A stretch of DNA of 64,000 bases, taken from Protonemura montana (taxonomy: Eukaryota > Arthropoda > Insecta > Plecoptera > Nemouridae). The notes beneath the pieces were generated by a model that did no database searches, was not told the DNA's origin, and was given only the letters and a program-made list of their open reading frames with translations. The stretch spans positions 7,658,570-7,722,569 of the forward strand of contig OX387602.1 of the NCBI GenBank assembly GCA_947568835.1, given 5' to 3'. Below are positions 51,201 through 63,200 of the stretch, piece after piece; position 1 is the first letter of the stretch; each line of letters begins with the position of its first letter. The position numbers and the translations under genes were made by a program.

Positions 51201-54200
51201 CGCACAAATTTTCCACAAATCCTATCGGATATTTTGAGAAAGGAATATAAGTCCGAGAGTTACACTAAGTTTTTAGTGCAAAAAAGTGGAGCATTTTTAT
51301 TTCCCCTTGCTGTTGAATAGCCCTGGTAAATACATGACTCATGCATTTGTGGTTGACCATAAACTCCATAGCTGGAGCTCGAGCCGGCTTGAAAGCAGAA
51401 TAAGGTTCATGCCTACCTACTTATTTTTGGCTCGCCAGCAGCAAGAGTATGCAAATTAATTTTCAATCTCGTTTAAACGGTTTTTAGCATCTGTGTCTGC
51501 ACCCTTTTCGAAAAGTACACTAATTTTCAACATTACAAGGTTCATCGAGTGATCATTATCTTCCTGTTGTTAAAAACAACGTGTATGCATTTTGAATGAT
51601 GGCAATGGCTGTAATCCCAAATAAATTAATTTACTTATACATGATTAGAGTTGTGCCGGCCTACCGTACTAATATATAACGCTAATGGCAAACAGTCTTT
51701 GCGGATAACGGTCACCAAAAGACTACTTTACCGACAAAAATAGATTATGCTCATTGGTTAGAGTCATCGTAATTTGTAGGGTTAAAAAATTTTATTTCGT
51801 TATTTCTCGCAGATCACTCGCATTAGAGACTGGTGAACGCTCAATTAATCTACATACAAAATACAAAGCAAAACAAATTGAAATACATGTATCGATATTT
51901 TGAGTCGTAATTGTTTAAATGTGAAAAGTTTTTAAATGTTATTGTTAAATGTTGAAAAGGGCAGCCACAAACGCCATCGGGTGGCACCTACCGTTACCGC
52001 ATGTTTCCGGCTCGTTTGCTTAGCAGAAAGTTTAATATTAACGCTAGCCCTCTATAACCACAGATCCTGGTCATGTATTCCCATGAACACTGCTCATTCG
52101 CACAACTTTAATCATGCAATATCAATCTTATCATCGTCAGTTCTGTACGTCTAATAACCAAAGAATTGCGTAATTGTTGCAAATGATGGCACATTATGGT
52201 CTCTTACAGGAAGTCTATCTAAATCTAGGGTGTGATATCTTTGTGTAAAATAATAAAACCGAGATATAGGCCAACATCACATGCCACGAAATGACGCAAC
52301 GTTCCACCCACCCACTGGAATTTACACTCACACAGATTTATTTTTTAACACTGCAACTCGTTGCCAAGAAGGATGGTCTTCGGTGCAAGGCACATATGGT
52401 GATCGCCTGTATTCGGTGGCTATTTCGTCGTGTCTGACAGAGCCTAAAATTCAATTAATCAGCTCTTTCTGATCAACTCGGTTCGATTAAACGCTTAGCA
52501 TTACATTTTTTTAATTCTAAAAAACTGAGCTCCAGCCCATTTTTTTTTCAAAGTGATAAATTTGACCTTAATCAGTCATAATTGCGAAATTTCTGTTTTA
52601 CCTTCAGTGCAACCTCTCACTTCCCGTTCAATGGGAATATGCTTTTGAATAAAATATTGTGGAAGATGTAAGTCTCATAAAATGAGCTCAAATAAATTAT
52701 GGTAAGTTTCTCCCTAAAGAAAGATTCCTGGAGACCAAATTGATCAATTCGAACATTGTCAAGGACGACTTTCTATTCGTTCCGAGCATACAGTTCTGAA
52801 AAATGCATATTTTTTGAGGTGCACCTTTATAGGAGCCAGCCAAAATAATATAATTATGAAAGAGTCGTGACCATTCACGATTCTGTACTCTGAAAGGTTT
52901 TCAGAAATTTTTCTTCGGCGCAGCCTATAATTATAACGCAAACATGACCTTTACTTGGTGTTTAGTTTGTACAACTGTAAAAGTGTAACGTGGTTCTCAA
53001 AAAACGCATGCGTATTGTGTTGGGACACACGCACAAGTTGGACAAAAAAACTCGGATTGTGTTCACAACCATAGTCACAGCCAGAGAAATCTATTTTAGA
53101 TGAGTGGGAAAACATGGACCTGCTATTAGTCCATCTAAATGCAGCGTGATTCAGTGGTGGTACATAACTAGACATTACAGCCCGTTTTTTTTTTCACCCA
53201 ACCTACCTTCGTAACAGTCTTATGTTTTCAAAGTCTTTGCATTATTTCACAAAATAAGTAGAAAAAATTAGCACCACAATCCACATTCTCGCTTTTCATG
53301 TGAGTTTTAGAAAGCAAAAGCCAGGTTAAATCACCCCATAGATCCCCAATATGCAAAGCAAAATGTGCTCTGTGCATGCTCTGTTTTGTTGACACAGTGC
53401 ATAACGCAAGCCATGCGTGTCCATTGCATTTTTCAACGCCTCTGCGGTGAGACGAATTGCACTACCGCTGACTGGTACAGCATCATTTGCATCTAATGGC
53501 ATTGTTTACTGCTGACAACCATTGTTCTCCGTGTGCTGCGAACTATATTTTGTACTTTCCACAGATGTTAACACGAACAGGAGAGCATGGAAATTAACGT
53601 GGAAATTAGTAGTTGAGCTTGTTACATTTCAGAACAGTTTTCCGGTGTAAGGTTTTCTCGTTTGTTTTTTTAGGGTGACGGCGGCGTTCCAGGCTTCCTG
53701 GGCACCCCAGGAATTCCGGTAAGTTTTTAATGCACCACAGCGTAATTTTTTTTCAAAAATGCAGTTTTTCCGGTCTAGGGAATTCATTAGAAACTTGCCC
53801 ATAGGTACTCTTTAATTAAATATATGTATATACGTGAAATGAAAAATATCATAGCCTTTAGCCATGTGCAGCTGTTGCATGCAGTTCCAGCCTACGTATA
53901 AAATTAGCATAGTTCCACCTGAAAGTGCGAAATATGAGCACAGCCAAGATTTTTCAAGAACATTCAACAGCAAGCAACAAGTGTAGAAGGATTTTCAGCT
54001 GTGAACCGTGCTAAATATTTAGAGTGATTAATTTCCATTTTGATTTAAATTTATCGCCGAGTGAAATCTTAATCTCGATTGAACGGTTGCGTGGACGAGC
54101 CACCCACGAGTTCTCCTCTTGCCCAGAGTCAGTGACGATGCCGCCTCGTTAGAAGCTCTCCCAGCAACTCTAATAAAATAATAAGACGCCAACGGCCATG

Positions 54201-57200
54201 ACAAAAGGTTATCATACAATTTTTTTCCATTCAACGGATATATCTTGCAATTCTATTTGACAAATAATATCCTGACAAACAATTATTGAGTCGTTCCATA
54301 TTATTCTGTAGAGACGATACAAAAATTGTTTAGTATAGTAAGGGTAAAAAATGGTATGAAAATGGTCACATTTAAACGTATCTTCCAGTTACAGTTACCA
54401 ATCCATATAACAAAATAGAACTTGATCTGAAAAGGAATACATATACCTCAACTTGATCACTTTCGCGAACTAGGTGCTCCGAAAGTAATCTGTATTTATT
54501 GAAATTCCATTTCAATGCTTCCTGAACTACGCAAATAGGCTAAAGATCTCCTGTTTCACATAGGGACTGCCCGGGCTAGAAGGAACCACAGGTCCTCACG
54601 GCCTTGATGGCTGCAATGGCACTGACGGAAAAATCGGAGTGCCTGGCACCCACGGTTTGCCTGGAGGAAGAGGTCTTCCTGGTCCCGAGGGACTCTCTGG
54701 ACCCCAGGGAGAACCTGGAGAAGGGGGTGTCAACACCCAAGGGGTTAAGGGAGAACGCGGCATGCTAGGACTCCCAGGATCACAGGTAAGAATGTGGGAT
54801 TTTATCAGGGTTTTGGAAACACTTTGAAGTAGTCAAATATCAAAGACCAAGTAGAGACTGCTCCAAAGAAATTGTATCGTTGTTAATTTTAAAATTATTT
54901 TGGAACATTTTCCAAAAATGCAAAAATGTGTTTACTTACGTGCTAGCTATTTTCACTTGCAGGGATTTCCAGGCCTCCAAGGTTTAAGTGGATATGGAGG
55001 ACGTCCTGGACAGAGAGGTGACATGGTAAGTAGAATGGCATCTTATTAGGCAGTCCATCATGACGAACAGTCGAGTGTTAGAGTAACCTTGTTCAAAATC
55101 CAAATTATATAGAATCATTGGGTTTTCAGGTTTAGTTGGAATCTTTACTAAATATATGTGTCGATCATTGATATATTGATTAAAATGTAAATAACTCTAC
55201 GCCACAACCACTCAGTTCACCATAACTCTAAAGTTGTACTGTCTTCGCGAAAAACGGTCGCCATAAGGCTAATTTACCGACAAAAATTGATGATGCTCAT
55301 TGGTTGGTGTTTTAGTGTTAAGAAATTTAATTTCGTTATTTCTCGTAAATTACTCGCATTTGAGACGGATTCGTGCGCTCAATAAGTCGTTAGTTATTGA
55401 ATGATTGATTGACTGAACGATTTATACATATGTATTGACATTTTGAGCCAGAATTATTTAATTGTAGGGTTTTTTTTAAGAACGGCGTCAGGCGCCATCG
55501 GGTATCACCCTCCACCAAGTGTTGCCGGCTTGTTTGCTCAGCAAAAAGTTAAACGTTAATGCTGGCTCTCCGACTTTACCTTTACACTCAAAGATCCCAT
55601 CTCGTGGGAATCATTTATAGGGAACGGAACCATATGAGACGAGGGCAAATCATCCCATTACCACGATATCCTTGCTTCTTGTCTCAGAAAGAGCACATTG
55701 TCAACTTCGACTTGTTCCTCAGGGTTGGCCCGGGTCACCGGGAGACGTTGGTTCAAGGGGAGATCCCGGAGACCATGCGGAAGGAAGGAAGGGCGCCAAG
55801 GGCGACCAAGGACCTCCGGGAGAACCTGGTCCTGCCGGGAACGATACCATTTTCGACGAAATCAAGGACATACCAACCGAATATATAAACCTCTTAGGAC
55901 CGCCAGGTGAACAAGGGGAAAAAGGAGCATATGGGTACGATGGGAACAAAGGGCTAGTCGGCAACAAAGGACCTCAGGTGAGTAACATGGCAATATTTTA
56001 GTTGTACTATTTTAATTTGCAACTTTTTTACCAACAGAAACACATTTTCACAACTTACAGACTGCTTTGTATCAATTAATTATCCTCCTTCAGGGCGTGC
56101 CCGGATTCAGTGGTGTAAAAGGATACAAGGGCGAACAGGGCTTCGATGGACAACGCGGAAAACAGGGGAAGCAAGGTCCTGAAGGTCCTGTAGGAATGAA
56201 AGGTGGCAAAGGAGCCCCCGGAGTGTACGGCCACGATGGGGAAGATGGGGCGCCTGTAAGTAGCACGGAATTTTAAACATTTTCCTCTTGGGACTGAGTA
56301 TATTTTGATTTTTTGTTTGCGAATCTTCCCCACTGTCTTATCTTGTTTTGACAGTTGCTTCATTGGGGCAAGACGAAGAGAAAACAATTGCTTCGCAAAT
56401 ACGTTTGTAATTGGCACGGCTGAGTGTTTCATCCCCAGGGTTTCGCCGGTGAAGCAGGACGAATCGGTACTCCAGGACGTCAGGGCGCGGAAGGAGAGCC
56501 AGGGATATACGATCCTAACCTGGACGAAGGCGGTGGACCGGGCGTGACTGGCCCTCAGGGACCGCTGGGTCCTGAAGGGGATGCAGGCTTAGCTGGAATT
56601 CCTGGAAGGCGTGGTTTCGTCGGCTTCCCTGGTCCCGTGGGAGAGCCTGGACCTCCTGGAGCACCTGGGATACGCGGACTTAAAGGACTAACAATCAGAG
56701 GAGAGACTGGGGACGAGGGTAAGATTTTTTCAACGTTTATTGTATTTATCCTGCTTCTTTCAAATAATGGTATTTAACTAAAGAATCTACGCGCCACCCC
56801 TTTTTTCTGATTCCACTTGTTAATGTTAACTCTTACTTCCGCATTAGGGAGCTGCTTCTTTTTACTACTTCCATGACGACAGGGAATTAAGGAGATTATA
56901 TTCCATGTAAATTTAGTCATCTTTTCAAATTTCAAAACTTCCACTTCCATCGAGCTTTCTTTACAAAAGGGTTTTCTCAGTTATGAATTCAAACTGGATT
57001 CCAGCATCATATCAATGGAACTGACTTCCCTTTCAGGCACTCCTGGTCCTCCTGGTCTCCAAGGTCCTCCCGGCTATCCCGGCCTGGATGGTCCCACAGG
57101 CGAACGAGGGTATCCCGGCGCTACCATTATTGGGCCTCCGGGACAGGACGGTTTACCGGGACGCAACGGTTACAACGGACCCCCCGGGGAACGTGGAGAT

Positions 57201-60200
57201 AGCGGCGATTCCGGAAGCAAGGGGTTCCCAGGCGATGGCCGAAACATTGTAGGCCCTATGGGTGAACCAGGACTTCCGGGACTTCCAGGACGATCGGGAG
57301 CGCTGGGATTTCAGGGAACGCCTGGATTTAATGGACTAAAGGGACAACGGGGAGACGATTGCGGGATCTGTCAGTCAGGTAAGAAACTTATTACAACTTT
57401 GTGATGCATTGACTTGTTTGATCTTTCGAACAGTGTGTGGTATTCCAGAAACTTGAAAAAGTCCGGACTTTTCCACTTGCATTTTCAGGACGTATCTCGC
57501 TATCAAATTGAAGTGATAAACTCTTAAAAAATGCCTTAGACGGATTGTTTAGCTACGGGTTGTTGTTTGTAGCGCAGGATTATAAAAATGTATGAAGAGT
57601 CAAGATCATGTTTAAGTCGCTGCATCGTGTAACGTCCAGAGATTTTCTGAGCTCCTCGAGAAAGCGGTCAATCCATCTCTCACACTTGGTCACTATGGGC
57701 ACCAATTTTGAGAAAATGCTTCACTTGGTGGGAGGGAGGGGGGGGGGGGGGGGAGGAGACCAACCCATAAGCGGAAAAAAAATTTAAGTGTCATGAAAAT
57801 TATTTCAACCCGATTTGAGAGTGCAAAGACTTTTTACGACGTGTGACAACGACCCATTCATTCGTTTGCACCTTTCACGCGTCTCGAAAGTGTGCTCATT
57901 TCGTGTGGAGTGCGTGAATCCGATTGTTGTGTTTATCAGTCCACCCTCTCAGTGATATAGGAAGAAGCAATCAACTTCCGGTCTCGCCGGAAATCCTCTT
58001 CGAGGAGGACGCCGATTTCGAGCGTGGGTGCGTTCACCATACACAAAGAATGCACTTTCTTAGCAGCAATAGCTGCCGGCCGATGACTTCAACCCGTCTC
58101 CATTCATTAACTTGAGTTTCATTCGTGTTTTCTGATTATAGTAATTCCTTGTGGTCTCCAGGAGACACTGACCCGCGTCATCAGGATTATAGCGTTTGTC
58201 CGCTCTGTTGCTTGATTGTATGAATCAAGGAGGCTGGAACCTCGTTCTTCTGTTTTGCTGTTTTGGCAGCAAAACAGAAGAACGAGGTTCCAGCCTCCTT
58301 TGTTGTGAACCTTCAAGAACTTGAGCAATGGGAATTTAACAGCCAGCTCAAAAACCATCGGAAGATTTGTCTAAAAATAAACAACGGAACGTTCTCAAAA
58401 ACTCTGACGTCAGTTTTATGCAATACAATTTGTTGCCAATCTTATCTTCAACAGAATCAAGTCATTGAGAGAGGAATGATTATTTATGACATGGTACAGG
58501 ATAATTGTTTTAAAACTATTGATGACGCTTGTGCAATTTTTTGTATAGCTATGAAAAATTGAGCGCAATCGATCGATTGGAAATGAGATCAAAAATTTGA
58601 TTAGACCTCCCTGCAATGACTTAGCCAGGAAATGATACGAAATGCCGACGACGCAGTTTCCGCGAAGACCGGCAACTCAGCACTGAGGAGGGTTGTGAGA
58701 AGGCGTCTGTTATATTATCTTGGGCAATTCGAGAAATCTATTCAAGTCTAGTTGGTTTTCACAAATTACAAATTCTCAGTGACCTATCTATGGCATTTCC
58801 TACATTTCGACAAACTAACAGACCTAACAGAAATTGGCACAAGCAGGGTAATAAGATATGTTCTTAGACATGAGATAACACTGTAAAATACCCAGACCTG
58901 ACCATAAAACCAAGGTATTAAAAAGAAAACCAACGTCTGCTTACCCTCCTGCAGGTTTGCCGGGACTGAAGGGAGAGGTTGGCGACGCAGCCCGGAATGG
59001 ACATTCCGGACCTCCCGGACTTCCAGGCCTGACTGGGTCAAGAGGTTTCAAAGGAAAAAAGGGCGCCGATGGTCGTGTCGGAAGCGATGGCTTGGATGGG
59101 AAAAATGGTTCATATGGTATGTAACACTCAACATCTCTTCCACCTGGTTCCAATGAAAAAATCTGTACTTAATTGTGATCTTGCATATTCATAAGGTTTT
59201 TTTTACTTATTTCCTTTTAGCAATGCTTCCCTAAGAGAAATGTCTGGAGAATTGTTGGAGATGGCATGCTTAAAGTCACTAACCACAAATTCAACTGGCA
59301 TTGCAATCAGGGAATGATACAGCATAAGTTCAGTGAATTTATATTGACCAGTAGTCTAATATCTTCCTAAAGTTGCCTGTGTTTTTCTATGGGCTGCCAA
59401 ATGGTGCTGATAGCAATCGATGACTTTATGACAATTTCACTCTATCAACATATATTTGTTCTAAATATCCGCTTAAATATGTTTTTTTTTTCTGTTCCTG
59501 AAGGAATGGCTGGTAGACAGGGCCGTCAAGGTAGAAAGGGACTAGTCATCTACGACGGGCCTTTGATGAGCGCTGATATTGGAGACCCTGGATATCGAGG
59601 CCTTCCAGGTCCTGAAGGACTTAGGGGATATCCTGGTCCAACGGGAATGGCTGGACCTCCTGGACCTGACGGCAGGAAGGGAGAACAGGTGAGCTAAACA
59701 ATTTTATATATTTTTTTTTAATGGCGTTAGGAATCCATTTCAACTGTTATTGCAATTCTGGGAGAGCAATTTTTTTCACTTATATTCGGTCATATGCATG
59801 TATGACCGATATCAACGATTTTTCTCAAATAAAATCATTTAAAAAACAGGTGTCCTGCAAATTTCACCTAAATCGTGTAAGCTGTTTGATCGGACATTTT
59901 CGGAAATTATAAAAAAAAAATGGTTCTTTTTTTAAATGTAGCCGATGAAAAAACAGAGTTTTTTAATGTGTCCTGCATATTTCATTCAATTTGGTCCTTT
60001 TCGTTCTGCCGGTAGAGCATGGATGGATGGTCATATGCATGTATGACCGAATATATAATATATGTTTTAATAGGACCACCAATTTCAAAGGTTTCTGTAA
60101 GAGTTTGTTTGCAGTAGCTACTTTATCAATAATGTGTCTGTATAGATTGGCTCTAAAATTGGTGGTTCTAACTTCTAATTAAACATAGATTATACCTCTG

Positions 60201-63200
60201 GCCGTCGCATAATCTGTACCAAACTATTTAAATATTGCTGGACGATCATACATTTGCTGCTCTTCTGTCAGTTTCTAACTATAGCAAAAGCTGGGAACAG
60301 CTTAGATTTGACCTTTTAAGTGGCGGATTATGATCATGTATACGAGGTAATATTTATCCAGGGGGAGTATGCTGTCTTCGGAGCTCCTGGGCTCGATGGT
60401 ATCCCTGGCAGGGATGGCTACCCTGGACAAAAAGGAGAAAACCCTGACGCATCTCCGTGGAACCTGGCTCGGTTCAAGGGGGAACCAGGATGGAATGGAC
60501 GGACGTAAGAAATAATATTCTATTTTTGAAGAAATAATGTCGGAAGATAGATGAGGGATAAAATGTGTGCAACTTTGCATAGGATGATCAAATCCATCCA
60601 AATTAACGGAGAAACATTTTGTGAAATCTATATTACAAGCAATTCACAGCCAATTCAGCATCATCAGCATCAGCAAATTGAAATAACAAGAAAAATATCT
60701 TTTACTGTTATAACTTTGACACAAAATATCCAATTGCCAAGGATTCAACAAGGATCCAATAATAGTTCCTAGAATAAGCTCAACTAGGTACATATCAAGC
60801 TTTTCTTTGGTTAGAAGTAAAACTCTTGTAACTTAAGTAGAGGACATGACAAGTTAAAATTTGAAAGTGGGCCCCAAATTACATTAATTTCCCACCCAGT
60901 CTTAGGGTTATATTTTGTAAAATCTAAGAGAATAGTCTTAAAATTGACTGTGAAGTGCTACTTAATGTGATTTAATATACAGTACTAGCCTGGATGGTGT
61001 ACACAGGTGAATTTTGATTCTCTGAACATACCCTTCAAACTATCCATCAACCTATGAACGAATAGGACTGGCTGATTTCTTTCTTGGCTGAAAGCTGACA
61101 ATCAGGCAAGAAAGGCTGGGCTGGGCACTGAGGATTAAAATGACAAATTGAAGCATTGAGGAAGTAAGGGTTCCATGGTTTACCCTGGAATGGGTGGTAA
61201 GTTTTTTGTCTGTATGTTTACATTGGTTTTATTTCTTAAGCGGAGAGAAGGGCGAGAAAGGCGAGAAAGGGACACGGGGACCCCAACCCCCCGAAAGAAA
61301 CACCAAACTGAAAAAAAAAACAGGAAATCGAGGACCTGCTGGAGAAAATGGAGAACCCGGTAAGCTTGTGATAAAAAAATAAGCAAAAGAATGTTGCAAA
61401 AGAATTTTCAGTGCAAATGCAAAATTGTGCCTTTTACATCCAAATTTAGTAGTAAGCCATTAACCAATAGAAATACTTGTAAGTGGCACCCACCTAATGG
61501 AAGATTAAAACATCGCACTAGAGAAATAAAGTTTTTGCCAACATCGAATTTTTAATGGCTAATGTTTCATTGTTTAAAAATACAAACAAAATGTGTTTAA
61601 ATGTAGAGCCGATTTCACCAACTCTGTTTAAAATGCTATTAAACCCCATTTAGGGGTAATTTTAACCAGCGCAGCAATTTTAGTTAAAACAATGATATTT
61701 TGATCATTATAAACCAAAAAACGTAGTCAACACACGAAGAACAAGAAAAAAGTCGTTTTTAACAATCTGTTTGCTTTGAAATGGAATTTGCTATGGAATG
61801 TTTTCATGGAACCACTTACCTTGACCTCCACATCACAGTTTAAAATCTAAACCCCCATCGTTCCAGGTTTAAATATTAAACAGTGATTTGGGAAGAGAGA
61901 AAATAGGGAAGGCTGCGAAATAAAATTTATTTTATTTGACAGTCGACAAAACCTTCCTGAATCATTACCAAACTCAAATTTATATTCTTTGGGTTTTTAT
62001 CTAAAACAATTTTTCGGATCTTTCAAAATTTCAGCTAAAAGGGACAAATCAATTTTGCTCTAAATCACTTCCCTTACACGTCGATTAAGCAAGATTTAAA
62101 TGGCGTTGGTGAAATTGGCCCAGAAAGTCAAAGCTAATGCCAATTATGGTGCTACCATAACCCATAATAATGGGTTTATCTGTACGGCTGACGCAGAAAA
62201 CAGCAGCAAGTTTGGAATTTGCAATTTTTGCATTATTGTTCAAGTTTTACATTTTTATAGTTACAACAATGTAATGTACATGTGCAATTTGAAATGCAAT
62301 TTGAAATGCAATTTACAACATTGTCTATTCTGATCTATCATATTACTAGACTGGGGTTACTCGAGTTTAAATACATGCATAGATATTTGTTGCTTATAAT
62401 AAATGGCATAAGCCGTAAATACGAGTTGAACCGATAATTCTTCTGAAAATGAATCAAAATCGCGTTGAAACAAATTACTTTGATTGCAACTCACCTAAAA
62501 ATAGTTAGGCCAACTGAATTATTGTTAAAACTAACAGACTCGCTGCTATGCATGTTGAAATCGTAAACGGCTACAGATTAAAGTTTGTAAATGTCCTGGA
62601 TGATGCTCTTTCTTTCCCTTCATCAAAAAGAAGCAATGAGCCATACCATAATCACTTCTCGTATGATATATCTTCATGGTCACAGTCTAATTGTGAGTGT
62701 TAATTTATATTTATGCATTTGTGTGTCTCTCTTATGGAAGTAGAGCATAGAATAGGGGAAGGGTCATTGACACGAATAACAATAATACACAAGATTCTGG
62801 CTGGATTTTTTCTAATCTTGCTTTATTCACTTCATTTGATCTTTCGTGCCTTATCATTTGGACTTTAGTTCACTACTTCCTATGTGGCTAATGTTGTGAA
62901 TGAACCAGACTGCATGCCATCTGTGGTGGAATAAGACGAAGCTATGAAAAAGGAGTTCTTGCCTCTGGTTCAATCGTGCTACTTTCTATATCAGGAAAAG
63001 GAATCAAAAGTTTTCGAGGATACCGTTCCATGGAAGTGTTGCTTTCCTGCATAATTGTAATTATAATCTTGTTGGTATGAGCCCACAAAAAACTGCAGCT
63101 GAGATCAGAAATTTAACAATCAGGGGGAGGAAGTTTTCTGTCGTAACGGAATTGATTAAAGTTGTTATTGATAATTACCTTATTTGCTCAATTTTTACTC

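Larger units (their letters stand above)
57379..58954 (+). other. Intron 9 of the alpha-1-like collagen gene
   Basis: A 1.6-kb intron joining two phase-1 boundaries. It holds a 16-G run (57738-57753) and the perfect 34-bp inverted repeat (58227-58300). A 99-codon open frame from 58263 starts inside the hairpin and resembles nothing I know. Confidence 0.6.

Noticed and set aside
58263..58562. A 99-codon plus-strand open frame beginning inside the hairpin
   Set aside because: It lies in a collagen intron, matches no family I know, has no Gly-X-Y pattern, and starts in the inverted repeat. Best treated as fortuitous.
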